Source of the DNA: JAABYT01 sp041581935
GTDB taxonomy: Bacteria; Pseudomonadota; Gammaproteobacteria; HK1
Length of the DNA: 21,920 bases
Direction of reading: 5' to 3'
Assembly: GCA_041581935.1 (NCBI GenBank)
Contig: JBFICP010000019.1
Location: 1 to 21,920 of the forward strand
Shown here: in pieces, positions 15,191 to 21,920 of the stretch
Layout: every line of letters begins with the position of its first letter
Position numbering within the stretch: the stretch's first letter is position 1
Notes under the pieces: generated by a model
Database searches by the model: none
Told to the model about the DNA's origin: nothing
Seen by the model: only the letters and a program-made list of their open reading frames with translations
Program-made: the position numbers and the translations under genes

Positions 15191-15220
15191 AGTGGGGGCG
15201 CCCTGAGCAAAATTCAAGGG
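15191..15220 (-). promoter_or_regulatory. Sigma-32 (RpoH) heat-shock-like promoter before the FmdB gene and aspS
   Basis: On the minus strand a CCCTTGAAT element (its TTGAA part at 15213-15217) is followed by CCCCCACTAT after about 14 bases (15189-15198). The E. coli RpoH consensus is CTTGAAA, 11-16 bases, CCCCATNT. The match is strong at both boxes, with one mismatch in the core of each. The expected start near 15182 leaves a leader of about 30 bases to the ATG at 15152. No sigma-70 promoter of similar quality is seen in this gap. Confidence 0.55.
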
Positions 15221-15306
15221 CACCGGTCCCATTGCGGCGGGGCAGCGGGCCCGTCGGGCCGGGCACCCGTAGGCTTGGCTTCGCGGCCCGCAGCCCGATC
15301 GACGGA

Positions 15307-16092
15307 CTAATACCGGGTCTTGAGCGTGTGGGTGTCGCCGTCGACGGAGATCGCCTGGCCCGAAATCTGGCGCCCCGCCGGCGAGCACAGAAACACCACC
15401 TGCCGGGCGATGGATTCCGGCTCGATGAACTCCGCGAGCGAGTTCTGATTGAGCGCGCTCTGACGCACGGTCTCGACGGGCAGCCCCCTGGCCGCGGCAT
15501 CCGCAGCGATGACCCGGTCGATGCGCGGTCCGGCGACCGCCCCGGGGCAGATGGCGTTGACGCGAATCCCGGACTCGCCGAGCTCCATGGAGAGCGATTT
15601 GGTCAGCCCGACGACGGCCCATTTCGACGCCGCGTAAGGTGTCCGCAGCGGGAAGCCCATGATGCCGGCGGTGGACGACAGGTTGACGATGGAGCCGCCG
15701 CCGGCCGCCTTCAGCAGCGGCACGGCGCGCCGCGCGCAGTAGAACTGCCCGTTGATGTTGATGGCGATTGTCCGCTCCCAGTCCCCGGGCGCGATGTCCT
15801 CGACGCGCGCCGTCGGCCCGGCGATGCCGGCGTTGTTGACCAGCACGTCGAGACCGCCGAGCCACGCCTGGGCCTCCGCAAAAAAGCGCTCGACATCGGC
15901 CACCAACGACACATCGGCGCGGCTCACGCGGGCTTCGGGGGACGCTTTGGCGAAAGCCTCGAGGGCGGCCTCGTCGACGTCGCAAACGTGCACCCGGGCG
16001 CCATCGGCCGCGAAAGCCTCGGCAATGGCGCGGCCGATACCGGCCGCACCGGCCGTAATCATGACTCGCAGACCCTCAACCGATACGTGCAT
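15307..16092 (-). CDS. Short-chain dehydrogenase/reductase beside carnitine genes
   Basis: This 261-residue classical SDR has a nucleotide-binding motif TAGAAGIG (13-20), where the first Gly of the usual TGxxxGIG is Ala. Asp38 after the second strand suggests NAD(H) rather than NADP(H). It has NNAG (86-89) and the catalytic set Ser140, Tyr153, Lys157 in SSTAGIMGFPLRTPYAASK. The C-terminal part contains FIEPESIARQVVFLCS and GQAISVDGDT. The ATG at 16092 has a perfect GGAGGA seven bases upstream; the open frame continues to 16248 but is not needed. It is divergent from the carnitine operon with a 170-base spacer. The context suggests a role on a hydroxylated trimethylammonium compound, for example D-carnitine dehydrogenase, which is an SDR in some bacteria, but this is inference. 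A 3-hydroxybutyrate-type role for the acetoacetate product is an alternative. Confidence 0.88.
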   Translation of the reverse strand: MHVSVEGLRVMITAGAAGIGRAIAEAFAADGARVHVCDVDEAALEAFAKASPEARVSRADVSLVADVERFFAEAQAWLGGLDVLVNNAGIAGPTARVEDIAPGDWERTIAININGQFYCARRAVPLLKAAGGGSIVNLSSTAGIMGFPLRTPYAASKWAVVGLTKSLSMELGESGIRVNAICPGAVAGPRIDRVIAADAAARGLPVETVRQSALNQNSLAEFIEPESIARQVVFLCSPAGRQISGQAISVDGDTHTLKTRY

Positions 16093-16163
16093 GCCGAGTT
16101 CCTCCAGGCGCGTCGTCACGAATCCACCCAAGGGGCCGATAGTAAGCGGGGCCGGGATATGTC

Positions 16164-16216
16164 GCCAGCATCGTCGCGGTCGCGGCAGCGCTTCCGGGCC
16201 GGACTTGCCAGCATCG
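16164..16216. promoter_or_regulatory. Pair of direct repeats in the divergent spacer, possible operator
   Basis: The 10-base word GCCAGCATCG occurs at 16164-16173 and again at 16207-16216, 43 bases apart, close to four helical turns. Both copies are in the 170-base spacer between the short-chain dehydrogenase and the BKACE gene. Direct repeats on one face of the helix are a plausible regulator site for a divergent catabolic unit, but the word is GC-rich and could recur by chance. No convincing sigma-70 boxes are seen here. Confidence 0.25.
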
Positions 16217-16262
16217 CCCGGTTGAGCGCAAAGTCGAGCGCGAGGCAACGGGGAGTGTCAGC

Positions 16263-17156
16263 ATGAATTTCGAAGTCTTCATCAGCTGTGCCGTCACCGG
16301 CGCCGGTGACACGGTGGACAAGCATCCGGCGATTCCGGTGACGCCGAAACAAATCGCCGATGCCGCCCTCGAGGCGGCCCGCGCCGGTGCCGCCATTGCC
16401 CACTGTCACGTGCGCGACCCGCAAACCGGCGTCGGCTCCCGGGACCCGGATCTCTATCGGCAGGTGGTGGAACGCATCCGCGACTCGGACACCGACGTGA
16501 TCATCAATCTTACTTCCGGCATGGGCGGTGATCTTGCCATCGGACACGGTGAGTCACCGATGGATTTCGGCAACGAGTCGGATCTGGTCGGGCCCATGAC
16601 CCGGCTGGTGCATGTGGAAGCCCTTCTTCCGGACATCTGCTCGCTCGACTGCGGCACGCTCAACTTCGGCGATGGCAACATGATCTACGTATCGACGCCG
16701 GACATGCTGCGCGCCGGCGCCAGGCGCATTCAGTCTCTGGGAGTCAAGCCGGAGCTCGAGTGCTTCGACACCGGCCACCTGTGGTTCGCGAAGCAGATGA
16801 TCAAGGAGGGCCTGATCGACTCGCCGCCCATGTTTCAGCTCTGTCACGGCATACCCTGGGGCGCACCGGCGGACACCGCCACCATGAAGGCAATGGTGGA
16901 CAACCTGCCAGAGGATGCCGTGTGGGCCGGGTTCGGGATCGGCCGTATGCAGATGCCGATGGTCGCGCAGACCGTGCTGCTCGGCGGCAACGTGCGCGTC
17001 GGTCTGGAGGACAATCTGTATCTGGAGAAGGGCGTTCACGCAAGCAACGCCCAGCTCGTGGAACGCGCCGCCGATATCGTCACGTTGATGGGCGCCAGAG
17101 TGCTCGGTCCCGACGAAACGCGCGCAAAGCTCGGTCTCGAAAAACGCGCATCGTGA
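16263..17156 (+). CDS. cdhC: BKACE (DUF849) enzyme, probable 3-dehydrocarnitine cleavage enzyme
   Basis: BKACE enzymes condense a beta-keto acid with acetyl-CoA and release acetoacetate. In the carnitine branch, 3-dehydrocarnitine plus acetyl-CoA gives betainyl-CoA plus acetoacetate. The 297-residue TIM-barrel protein starts with the strand FISCAVTGAGDTVDKHPAIP. It has the metal ligands His47 and His49 in HCHVRDPQTG, and Glu249 in VGLEDNLYL near the end. The stretch CFDTGHLWFAKQMIKEGLID and LCHGIPWGAPAD look like the carnitine-type subgroup. The ATG has GGGGAG seven bases upstream. It opens a plus-strand operon and is 30 bases from the carnitine dehydrogenase gene, which is what points to 3-dehydrocarnitine among the many BKACE substrates. 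The family is certain; the substrate is well supported by context. Confidence 0.88.
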   Translation: MNFEVFISCAVTGAGDTVDKHPAIPVTPKQIADAALEAARAGAAIAHCHVRDPQTGVGSRDPDLYRQVVERIRDSDTDVIINLTSGMGGDLAIGHGESPMDFGNESDLVGPMTRLVHVEALLPDICSLDCGTLNFGDGNMIYVSTPDMLRAGARRIQSLGVKPELECFDTGHLWFAKQMIKEGLIDSPPMFQLCHGIPWGAPADTATMKAMVDNLPEDAVWAGFGIGRMQMPMVAQTVLLGGNVRVGLEDNLYLEKGVHASNAQLVERAADIVTLMGARVLGPDETRAKLGLEKRAS

Positions 17157-17186
17157 TCGCGGGCCGGCGCAAAACGAGCAAGCGCG

Positions 17187-18680
17187 GTGGCTGAAGTTCA
17201 TCGTCTCGGTATCGTCGGTACCGGTGTCATCGGAGCCGGCTGGGCAGCACGCGCGCTGGCCCGCGGTCTCGATGTCATCGCGTGGGATCCGGCCGCCGGC
17301 GCCGAGACGCGACTGCGGGAAAAAATCGACAATGCATGGCCTGCGCTCACGAAGCTCGGCTTGAGCACCGGTGCCGACCGGGCGCGCCTGGCATTCACCT
17401 CCGATCTGGAATCATTGTGCGCGCGCGCGGATTTCATTCAAGAGAGTGCGCCGGAGAACGAAGCGCTCAAGCGCGAGCTGCTCGCGCGGGTGACGGCCGC
17501 CGCTGCGCCCGGCGTCATCGTTGCGTCGAGCTCGTCGGGCCTGCTGCCAACACGCATCCAGTCGGACTGCCGGCACCCGCGACGCGTGCTAATCGGTCAT
17601 CCTTTCAATCCCGTCTATATCCTGCCGCTCGTGGAAGTGCTCGGCGGCGAGCGTACCGATGACGCGTTCATCGAGGAGGCGATGGCCTTCTACCGCGGCT
17701 TGGGCATGTACCCGCTGCGCGTCAGGACCGAGGTCGAGGGCTACATCTCCGATCGTCTCCAGGAGGCGCTGTGGCGCGAAGCCCTGCACATGGTGGCCGA
17801 CGGTGTCGCCACCACCGGCGAGATCGATGACGCGATCGTATACGGGCCGGGCCTGCGCTGGGCGTTCATGGGCACCTGCCTCACCTTTCATCTGGCCGGC
17901 GGCGAGGCCGGCATGCGGCACATGCTCGAGCAGTTCGGGCCGGCGCTAAAGCTTCCATGGACCCGACTCGAGGCGCCGGAGCTCACCGATGCGCTCATCG
18001 AGCGCATGGTCGATGGCACCCGGGCTCAGGCGGCAGGGCGCAGCATCGCGGAGCTCGAGCGCATTCGTGACGAATGCCTGATCGGCATCATGCGTACCCT
18101 GCGCCCGTTCGGTATGGGCGCGGGAATCACCATCGCCGAGGATGAGCAACGCCGTTTCACGGGCGGCGACCGATTGCGCTGGAAACGCGGCGACGCGGTT
18201 GCGGCGCCGCTCGCGCTCTACGAGTGCCGGGTCCTTCCCGAGTGGGTGGACTACAACGGACACATGGGCGAGAGCTTCTATCTCTACGCATTCGGCTGGG
18301 CATCGGACGCGCTGTTTCGCTACGTCGGCATCGACGAGCAATATCGCGCCTCGGGTCGTTCGTTTTACACCGTCGAATCACACATTAATTATTATCGCGA
18401 GGCGGACCTCGGTGAGCCGTTGCGTTTCACGACCCAGCTGCTGGATTTCGATGAGAAACGGCTGCATTTTTTCCACTCCATGTATCATGGTGACAGCGAC
18501 ACGCTGCTCAGCACCACCGAGCAGATGCTGTTGCACGTGGACATGACTGCTTCGGCGGCAGCGCCCATCGACGGGGATGTCTACGCCGCGCTCAGCGCCA
18601 TCATGAGGGTGCATCGCGCGTTGCCCCGGCCCGAGCAGGTCGGCCGGCAGATGAATATCGGAAAAAAATCGACGGCTTGA
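17187..18680 (+). CDS. cdhA: L-carnitine dehydrogenase fused to betainyl-CoA thioesterase
   Basis: This 497-residue protein joins two enzymes. Residues 1-330 are an L-carnitine dehydrogenase of the 3-hydroxyacyl-CoA dehydrogenase family, oxidising L-carnitine to 3-dehydrocarnitine with NAD+. It has GTGVIGAGW (11-19), FIQESAPE, the catalytic His138 in GHPFNPVYILPLVEV, and YGPGLRWAFMG, which follow P. aeruginosa CdhA closely. Residues 340-497 are a hotdog thioesterase with EWVDYNGHMGESFYLYAFG (352-370, Asp355), resembling CdhB, which hydrolyses betainyl-CoA to glycine betaine. Separate genes in Pseudomonas, these are fused in rhizobia such as Sinorhizobium. The start is GTG at 17187; the Shine-Dalgarno is weak, but the Rossmann motif begins eight residues later. 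Three bases separate its stop from the acyl-CoA dehydrogenase ATG. Confidence 0.88.
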   Translation: MAEVHRLGIVGTGVIGAGWAARALARGLDVIAWDPAAGAETRLREKIDNAWPALTKLGLSTGADRARLAFTSDLESLCARADFIQESAPENEALKRELLARVTAAAAPGVIVASSSSGLLPTRIQSDCRHPRRVLIGHPFNPVYILPLVEVLGGERTDDAFIEEAMAFYRGLGMYPLRVRTEVEGYISDRLQEALWREALHMVADGVATTGEIDDAIVYGPGLRWAFMGTCLTFHLAGGEAGMRHMLEQFGPALKLPWTRLEAPELTDALIERMVDGTRAQAAGRSIAELERIRDECLIGIMRTLRPFGMGAGITIAEDEQRRFTGGDRLRWKRGDAVAAPLALYECRVLPEWVDYNGHMGESFYLYAFGWASDALFRYVGIDEQYRASGRSFYTVESHINYYREADLGEPLRFTTQLLDFDEKRLHFFHSMYHGDSDTLLSTTEQMLLHVDMTASAAAPIDGDVYAALSAIMRVHRALPRPEQVGRQMNIGKKSTA

Positions 18681-18683
18681 TCG

Positions 18684-19844
18684 ATGGATTTCACTCTCAG
18701 TCACGAGCAGAACCTGATCGTCGATACGGTGCGCGCATTCGTCGAGCGCGAGCTCTATCCCCACGAGCGCGAGGTGGAACGCACCGATCGGGTCGCTCCG
18801 GAGCTCGCCGAGAGCATCAAGCAAAAGGCCATCGAGGCAGGCCTGTTTGCCGCCAACATGCCGGCCGATCTGGGTGGCGGCGGGCTGGACGCTGTCAGCA
18901 TGGCGCTCATGGAACGCGAGCTCGGTCGCGCGAGCATGGCGTTGCAAATGCTGGTCGCACGACCGAGCAACATCCTGCAGGCATGCAAGGGTGATCAGAT
19001 CGAAGAATATCTGTTGCCGACGATTCGAGGTGAACGCCTGGAATGTCTGGCCATGACCGAGCCCGGAGCAGGCTCGGACCTGCGCTCCATGTCGACCCGC
19101 GCCGAGCCGGACGGTGACGACTATGTGATCAACGGCGCAAAGCATTTCATCAGTCACGCCGACATCGCAGACTATGTGGTATTGTTCGCCGCCACCGGAG
19201 AGGAGCAGACGGCGCGCGGTCCAAAAAAGAAGATCACTGCATTCCTCGTCGACAAGGGCGTAAACGGCTTCACGGTGCGTGACGGCTACCGCAGCGTTTC
19301 CCACCGCGGCTACCACAATTGCATTCTCGAGTTCGATGACTGCCGGGTGCCGGGCTCGAGCGTTCTCGGCGATCCGCATCGGGGTTTCGATGTTGCCAAC
19401 GAGTGGTTGTCGGCGACGCGTCTGCAGATTGCCGCAACTTGCGTCGGCCGCGGCCAGCGCGCACTCGAGCTGTGCACCGAATGGGCGGCGAGCCGCCGCC
19501 AGTTCGGCCAGCCCATCGGCAAGTTCCAGGGCACGTCATTCAAGCTCGCCGACATGGCCATGGAGCTCAAGGCGGCGGAGCTGCTCATGCTCGAAACCGC
19601 CTGGCGGCTCGACCAGGGAACGATGCGCGACGAGGACGCCGCCATCGCCAAGCTTTATGCGACCGAGATGCTCGCCCGTCTTACCGACAACGCGGTGCAG
19701 ATATTCGGCGGCATGGGCCTCATGGACGAGCTGCCGCTCGAGCGGTTGTGGCGCGACGCCCGCGTCGAGCGCATCTGGGAGGGCACGAGCGAGATTCAGC
19801 GTCATATCATCTCGCGCGCCCTGCTGCGCCCGCACGAGGATTGA
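18684..19844 (+). CDS. Acyl-CoA dehydrogenase, possibly gamma-butyrobetainyl-CoA dehydrogenase
   Basis: This 386-residue FAD enzyme has the full acyl-CoA dehydrogenase layout. The N-terminal helical domain begins MDFTLSHEQNLIVDTVRAFV. The middle beta domain has MTEPGAGSDLRSM and YVINGAKHFIS. The C-terminal helical domain has RRQFGQPIGKFQ and QIFGGMGLMDELPLERLWRD. The catalytic base is Glu366 in RIWEGTSEIQR, as in short- and medium-chain family members. It sits three bases after the carnitine dehydrogenase-thioesterase gene and shares one base with the CoA ligase gene, so it is in the same operon. The context suggests desaturation of gamma-butyrobetainyl-CoA to crotonobetainyl-CoA. The family is certain and the substrate is inferred. 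It could instead act on a branched or short acyl-CoA. Confidence 0.92.
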   Translation: MDFTLSHEQNLIVDTVRAFVERELYPHEREVERTDRVAPELAESIKQKAIEAGLFAANMPADLGGGGLDAVSMALMERELGRASMALQMLVARPSNILQACKGDQIEEYLLPTIRGERLECLAMTEPGAGSDLRSMSTRAEPDGDDYVINGAKHFISHADIADYVVLFAATGEEQTARGPKKKITAFLVDKGVNGFTVRDGYRSVSHRGYHNCILEFDDCRVPGSSVLGDPHRGFDVANEWLSATRLQIAATCVGRGQRALELCTEWAASRRQFGQPIGKFQGTSFKLADMAMELKAAELLMLETAWRLDQGTMRDEDAAIAKLYATEMLARLTDNAVQIFGGMGLMDELPLERLWRDARVERIWEGTSEIQRHIISRALLRPHED

Positions 19845-21919
19845 TGGCGCAGCCGAGTCGAATAGCAAACCTCGCGCGGCTTCTTCGTCCCCGCCACATC
19901 GCCGTGTTCGGCGGGCGATTCGCGGCGGAAGTCATTCGCCAATCCGAGCGCATCGGATTCGCCGGTGACATCTGGCCGGTTCATCCGTCGCGCGCGGACC
20001 TCGGCGGACGGCCCTGCTTTGCGGATGTCGCGACACTGCCGGCGCCACCGGATGCGAGTTTCATCGCCGTTCCGCGCGAGGCCAATGGCGCAATCGTCCG
20101 GGCGCTCGCCGCACGCGGCGCCGGCGGTGCGGTCTGCTATGCCTCCGGATTCGCCGAGGCGGGCGACGAGGGTAAGCGACTTCAGGCAGAGCTGGTCGAG
20201 GCGGCCGGCAATCTCGCCATCGTCGGACCGAACTGTTACGGCATCCTCAATTATCTCGACGGCGCATCACTGTGGCCCGACGTACACGGCGGGGAAGGCA
20301 CCGACCATGGCGTCGCCATCGTGACGCAAAGCGGCAACGTCGGCATCAGCCTTACCATGCAGCAGCGCTCGCTGCCGCTCGCCTACCTGATCTCCGTGGG
20401 CAACCAGGCGGTGCTCACGGTCGCCGACTACATCGAGGCGCTGATCGAGGACTCGCGGGTCAAGGCCATCGGCATTCACATCGAAAGCGTCAACGATGTC
20501 GAACAATTCTCCCGCGCGGCGCTCGCCGCGCGCGAGCGCCGCGTACCGCTGGTGGCGCTCAAGGTCGGGCGCTCGTCGCTCGGCGCCCGTGCGGCGTTGA
20601 GCCACACCAGCTCGCTTACCGGTGACGACGCGCTCTACGACGCGATGTTCGAGCGACTGCACATCGCGCGCGTGCAGTCGCTCGCCGAGCTGCTCGAGAC
20701 GCTCAAGCTGCTGGCCGTCACCGGTCCGCTGCCCGGGCGGCGCATTGCATCCATCAGCTGCTCGGGAGGCGAAGCGGCCCTGGTTGCCGATGCCGCGGAC
20801 AGCCTCGGCATGGAAATGCCGCCATTCGATGCAGACCAGCAACGCGAGCTGCGTGCCGTTCTCGGTCCGATGGTGCACGTCGCGAACCCCCTCGACTATC
20901 ACACCTTCATATGGGGAAACCCCGTGGCGCAGCGCGCGTGCTTCGCCGCGGTGCTGGCGGGCGGGCAGGACATGACGCTCAAGGTCCTCGACTATCTCCA
21001 TCCCGCGCTCGGCGGCGGCGAAGATTGGGACCGTACCATCGAGGCGTTCGTGGATGCGGCGAACGAAGCACGCAGGCGCGCGGCGGTGCTCAGCACCCTG
21101 CCGGAAAATCTTCCCCGGCCGGTGCGCGACAAGTTGCTGGCGAGCGGCATCGTGCCCCTTCAGGGTTTGTCCGAAGGGATGCGTGCCGTGAAAGCGGCCA
21201 TGGACTTCGGCGAATGGTATGGTCGCGCCGAGCCGCCGCTTGCCGTGAGCGTCATTCACGGGGCTGACGGTGAGCTCGAGACCGTCGACGCGCATCGCGT
21301 GAGGAAGGTCCTGGAGGACTGCGGCATCCGGGTACCCGAGAGCCGCTACGCCGACGCCGACACGTTGGTCTCGATTGCCGGCGAGCTTGGCTATCCGGTC
21401 GTCTTGAAAGCCGCCGCGGATGGTCTCGTGCACAAGAGCGACGTGGGAGGCGTCATTTTGAATATCGGCGACGCCGAAACGCTGCGGCGTGCCGCCGATA
21501 CGATGGGTGCGGAGATTGATCGGTTTCTCGTCGAGACCATGGTATCCGGTGCCGTCGCCGAGCTCCTGGTCGGTGTCGTGCGCGATCCCCAGTTCGGCTT
21601 GTCACTGACCGTCGGTGCCGGGGGCACGCTCGTCGAGCTTGCGGCGGATACGCACACGCTGCTGTTTCCGGTGAGCGAGAAATCGATTGCCGAAGCCCTC
21701 GAGCGTCTCACCGTCTCGACACTGCTCGACGGTTATCGCGGTAGGCCGCGCGGCGATCGGCGCGCCGCCGTGGACGCCATCCTGGCACTCGCTGAATGCG
21801 CAACGGGTGTGAAAGGCCTCGAGGAGCTCGAAGTGAATCCGTTGCTCGTGCTGCCCGAAGGGCAGGGGGTGGCGGCGGTGGATGCAATGATGCGAGTGAG
21901 ATCGGAGCAATACGAATGA
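19844..21919 (+). CDS. ADP-forming acyl-CoA synthetase (acetate--CoA ligase family)
   Basis: This 691-residue protein is a single-chain NDP-forming acyl-CoA synthetase. In order it has a CoA-binding Rossmann domain (about 5-135, with HIAVFGG and IVGPNCYGILN) and a succinyl-CoA ligase-like domain. The latter carries VTQSGNVGISL and the phosphohistidine motif ALSHTSSLTG (His254). A second ligase-like domain (about 300-450) and a C-terminal ATP-grasp domain follow, with LVHKSDVGGVILN (about 528-540) and EELEVNPLLV near the end. It makes a CoA thioester with ATP giving ADP plus phosphate. The ATG at 19844 shares one base with the preceding stop (TGATG); the open frame reaches 19403 but overlaps the dehydrogenase gene. 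Activation of gamma-butyrobetaine or crotonobetaine is suggested by neighbours. The stop sits in ATGA at 21916-21919, where a further gene probably starts. Confidence 0.92.
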   Translation: MAQPSRIANLARLLRPRHIAVFGGRFAAEVIRQSERIGFAGDIWPVHPSRADLGGRPCFADVATLPAPPDASFIAVPREANGAIVRALAARGAGGAVCYASGFAEAGDEGKRLQAELVEAAGNLAIVGPNCYGILNYLDGASLWPDVHGGEGTDHGVAIVTQSGNVGISLTMQQRSLPLAYLISVGNQAVLTVADYIEALIEDSRVKAIGIHIESVNDVEQFSRAALAARERRVPLVALKVGRSSLGARAALSHTSSLTGDDALYDAMFERLHIARVQSLAELLETLKLLAVTGPLPGRRIASISCSGGEAALVADAADSLGMEMPPFDADQQRELRAVLGPMVHVANPLDYHTFIWGNPVAQRACFAAVLAGGQDMTLKVLDYLHPALGGGEDWDRTIEAFVDAANEARRRAAVLSTLPENLPRPVRDKLLASGIVPLQGLSEGMRAVKAAMDFGEWYGRAEPPLAVSVIHGADGELETVDAHRVRKVLEDCGIRVPESRYADADTLVSIAGELGYPVVLKAAADGLVHKSDVGGVILNIGDAETLRRAADTMGAEIDRFLVETMVSGAVAELLVGVVRDPQFGLSLTVGAGGTLVELAADTHTLLFPVSEKSIAEALERLTVSTLLDGYRGRPRGDRRAAVDAILALAECATGVKGLEELEVNPLLVLPEGQGVAAVDAMMRVRSEQYE

Positions 21920-21920
21920 A

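Noticed and set aside
15248..15260. GGCCC-GTC-GGGCC hairpin as terminator of the short-chain dehydrogenase gene
   Set aside because: The stem is only five pairs, the surrounding sequence is uniformly GC-rich, and no T-run follows on the minus strand.
15307..16092. Short-chain dehydrogenase as FabG
   Set aside because: It has an NAD-type Asp38 and an altered Gly motif, and its neighbours are catabolic rather than fatty-acid synthesis genes.
18378..19379. Minus-strand open frame of 333 codons opposite the carnitine dehydrogenase and acyl-CoA dehydrogenase genes
   Set aside because: It runs across a gene boundary between two strong family matches and has no domain signature.
1..21920. Mobile elements, CRISPR arrays, phage genes or att-type direct repeats flanking the carnitine island
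   Set aside because: No transposase or integrase motif, no regularly spaced repeats and no adjacent tRNA were seen. Transfer of the island therefore remains only a possibility.

Overview
The window looks like chromosome from a GC-rich gammaproteobacterium. The evidence is the gene order yebC-ruvC-ruvA-ruvB-ybgC-tolQ-tolR-tolA-tolB-pal-cpoB, an FmdB-type zinc ribbon gene upstream of aspS, an E. coli-like TolA/RuvC/RapZ set, and an aspartyl-tRNA synthetase that reads most like the Pseudomonas type. I cannot name the genus. There are no transposases, tRNAs, rRNAs, CRISPR arrays or phage genes, and no gene-free stretch longer than about 200 bases.

Layout. The left edge cuts through rapZ (+), which converges on an AI-2E/PerM-family membrane protein (-). 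From about 1970 to 10910 lies a long minus-strand block. It reads yebC, ruvCAB (Holliday-junction branch migration and resolution), the thioesterase ybgC, and the full Tol-Pal envelope system. Genes in this block overlap or sit close together (ATGA overlaps at ruvC/ruvA and tolR/tolA, TGATTG at tolA/tolB), with larger gaps at ruvA/ruvB, tolQ/tolR and tolB/pal. Next come an alpha/beta hydrolase (-), a divergent peptide deformylase paralogue and an NTF2-like protein (+). A second minus-strand unit follows: an FmdB-type zinc ribbon gene, preceded by a good sigma-32-like promoter, and aspS.

The right third (15307-21919) is a catabolic island of accessory type. A divergently read short-chain dehydrogenase faces a tight plus-strand operon of four genes: a BKACE (3-dehydrocarnitine cleavage) enzyme, an L-carnitine dehydrogenase fused to a hotdog thioesterase, an acyl-CoA dehydrogenase, and an ADP-forming acyl-CoA synthetase. 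Its stop overlaps an ATG at the window edge, so the operon probably continues.

How the island may work. The first two operon genes supply the three known activities that turn L-carnitine into glycine betaine. These are oxidation to 3-dehydrocarnitine, acetyl-CoA-dependent cleavage to betainyl-CoA plus acetoacetate, and hydrolysis of betainyl-CoA. The acyl-CoA dehydrogenase and CoA ligase suggest an added upstream branch, in which gamma-butyrobetaine or crotonobetaine is activated and desaturated as CoA thioesters. A hydratase and probably a transporter would then lie outside the window. The carnitine part rests on strong family resemblance. The gamma-butyrobetaine branch and the role of the short-chain dehydrogenase are inference.
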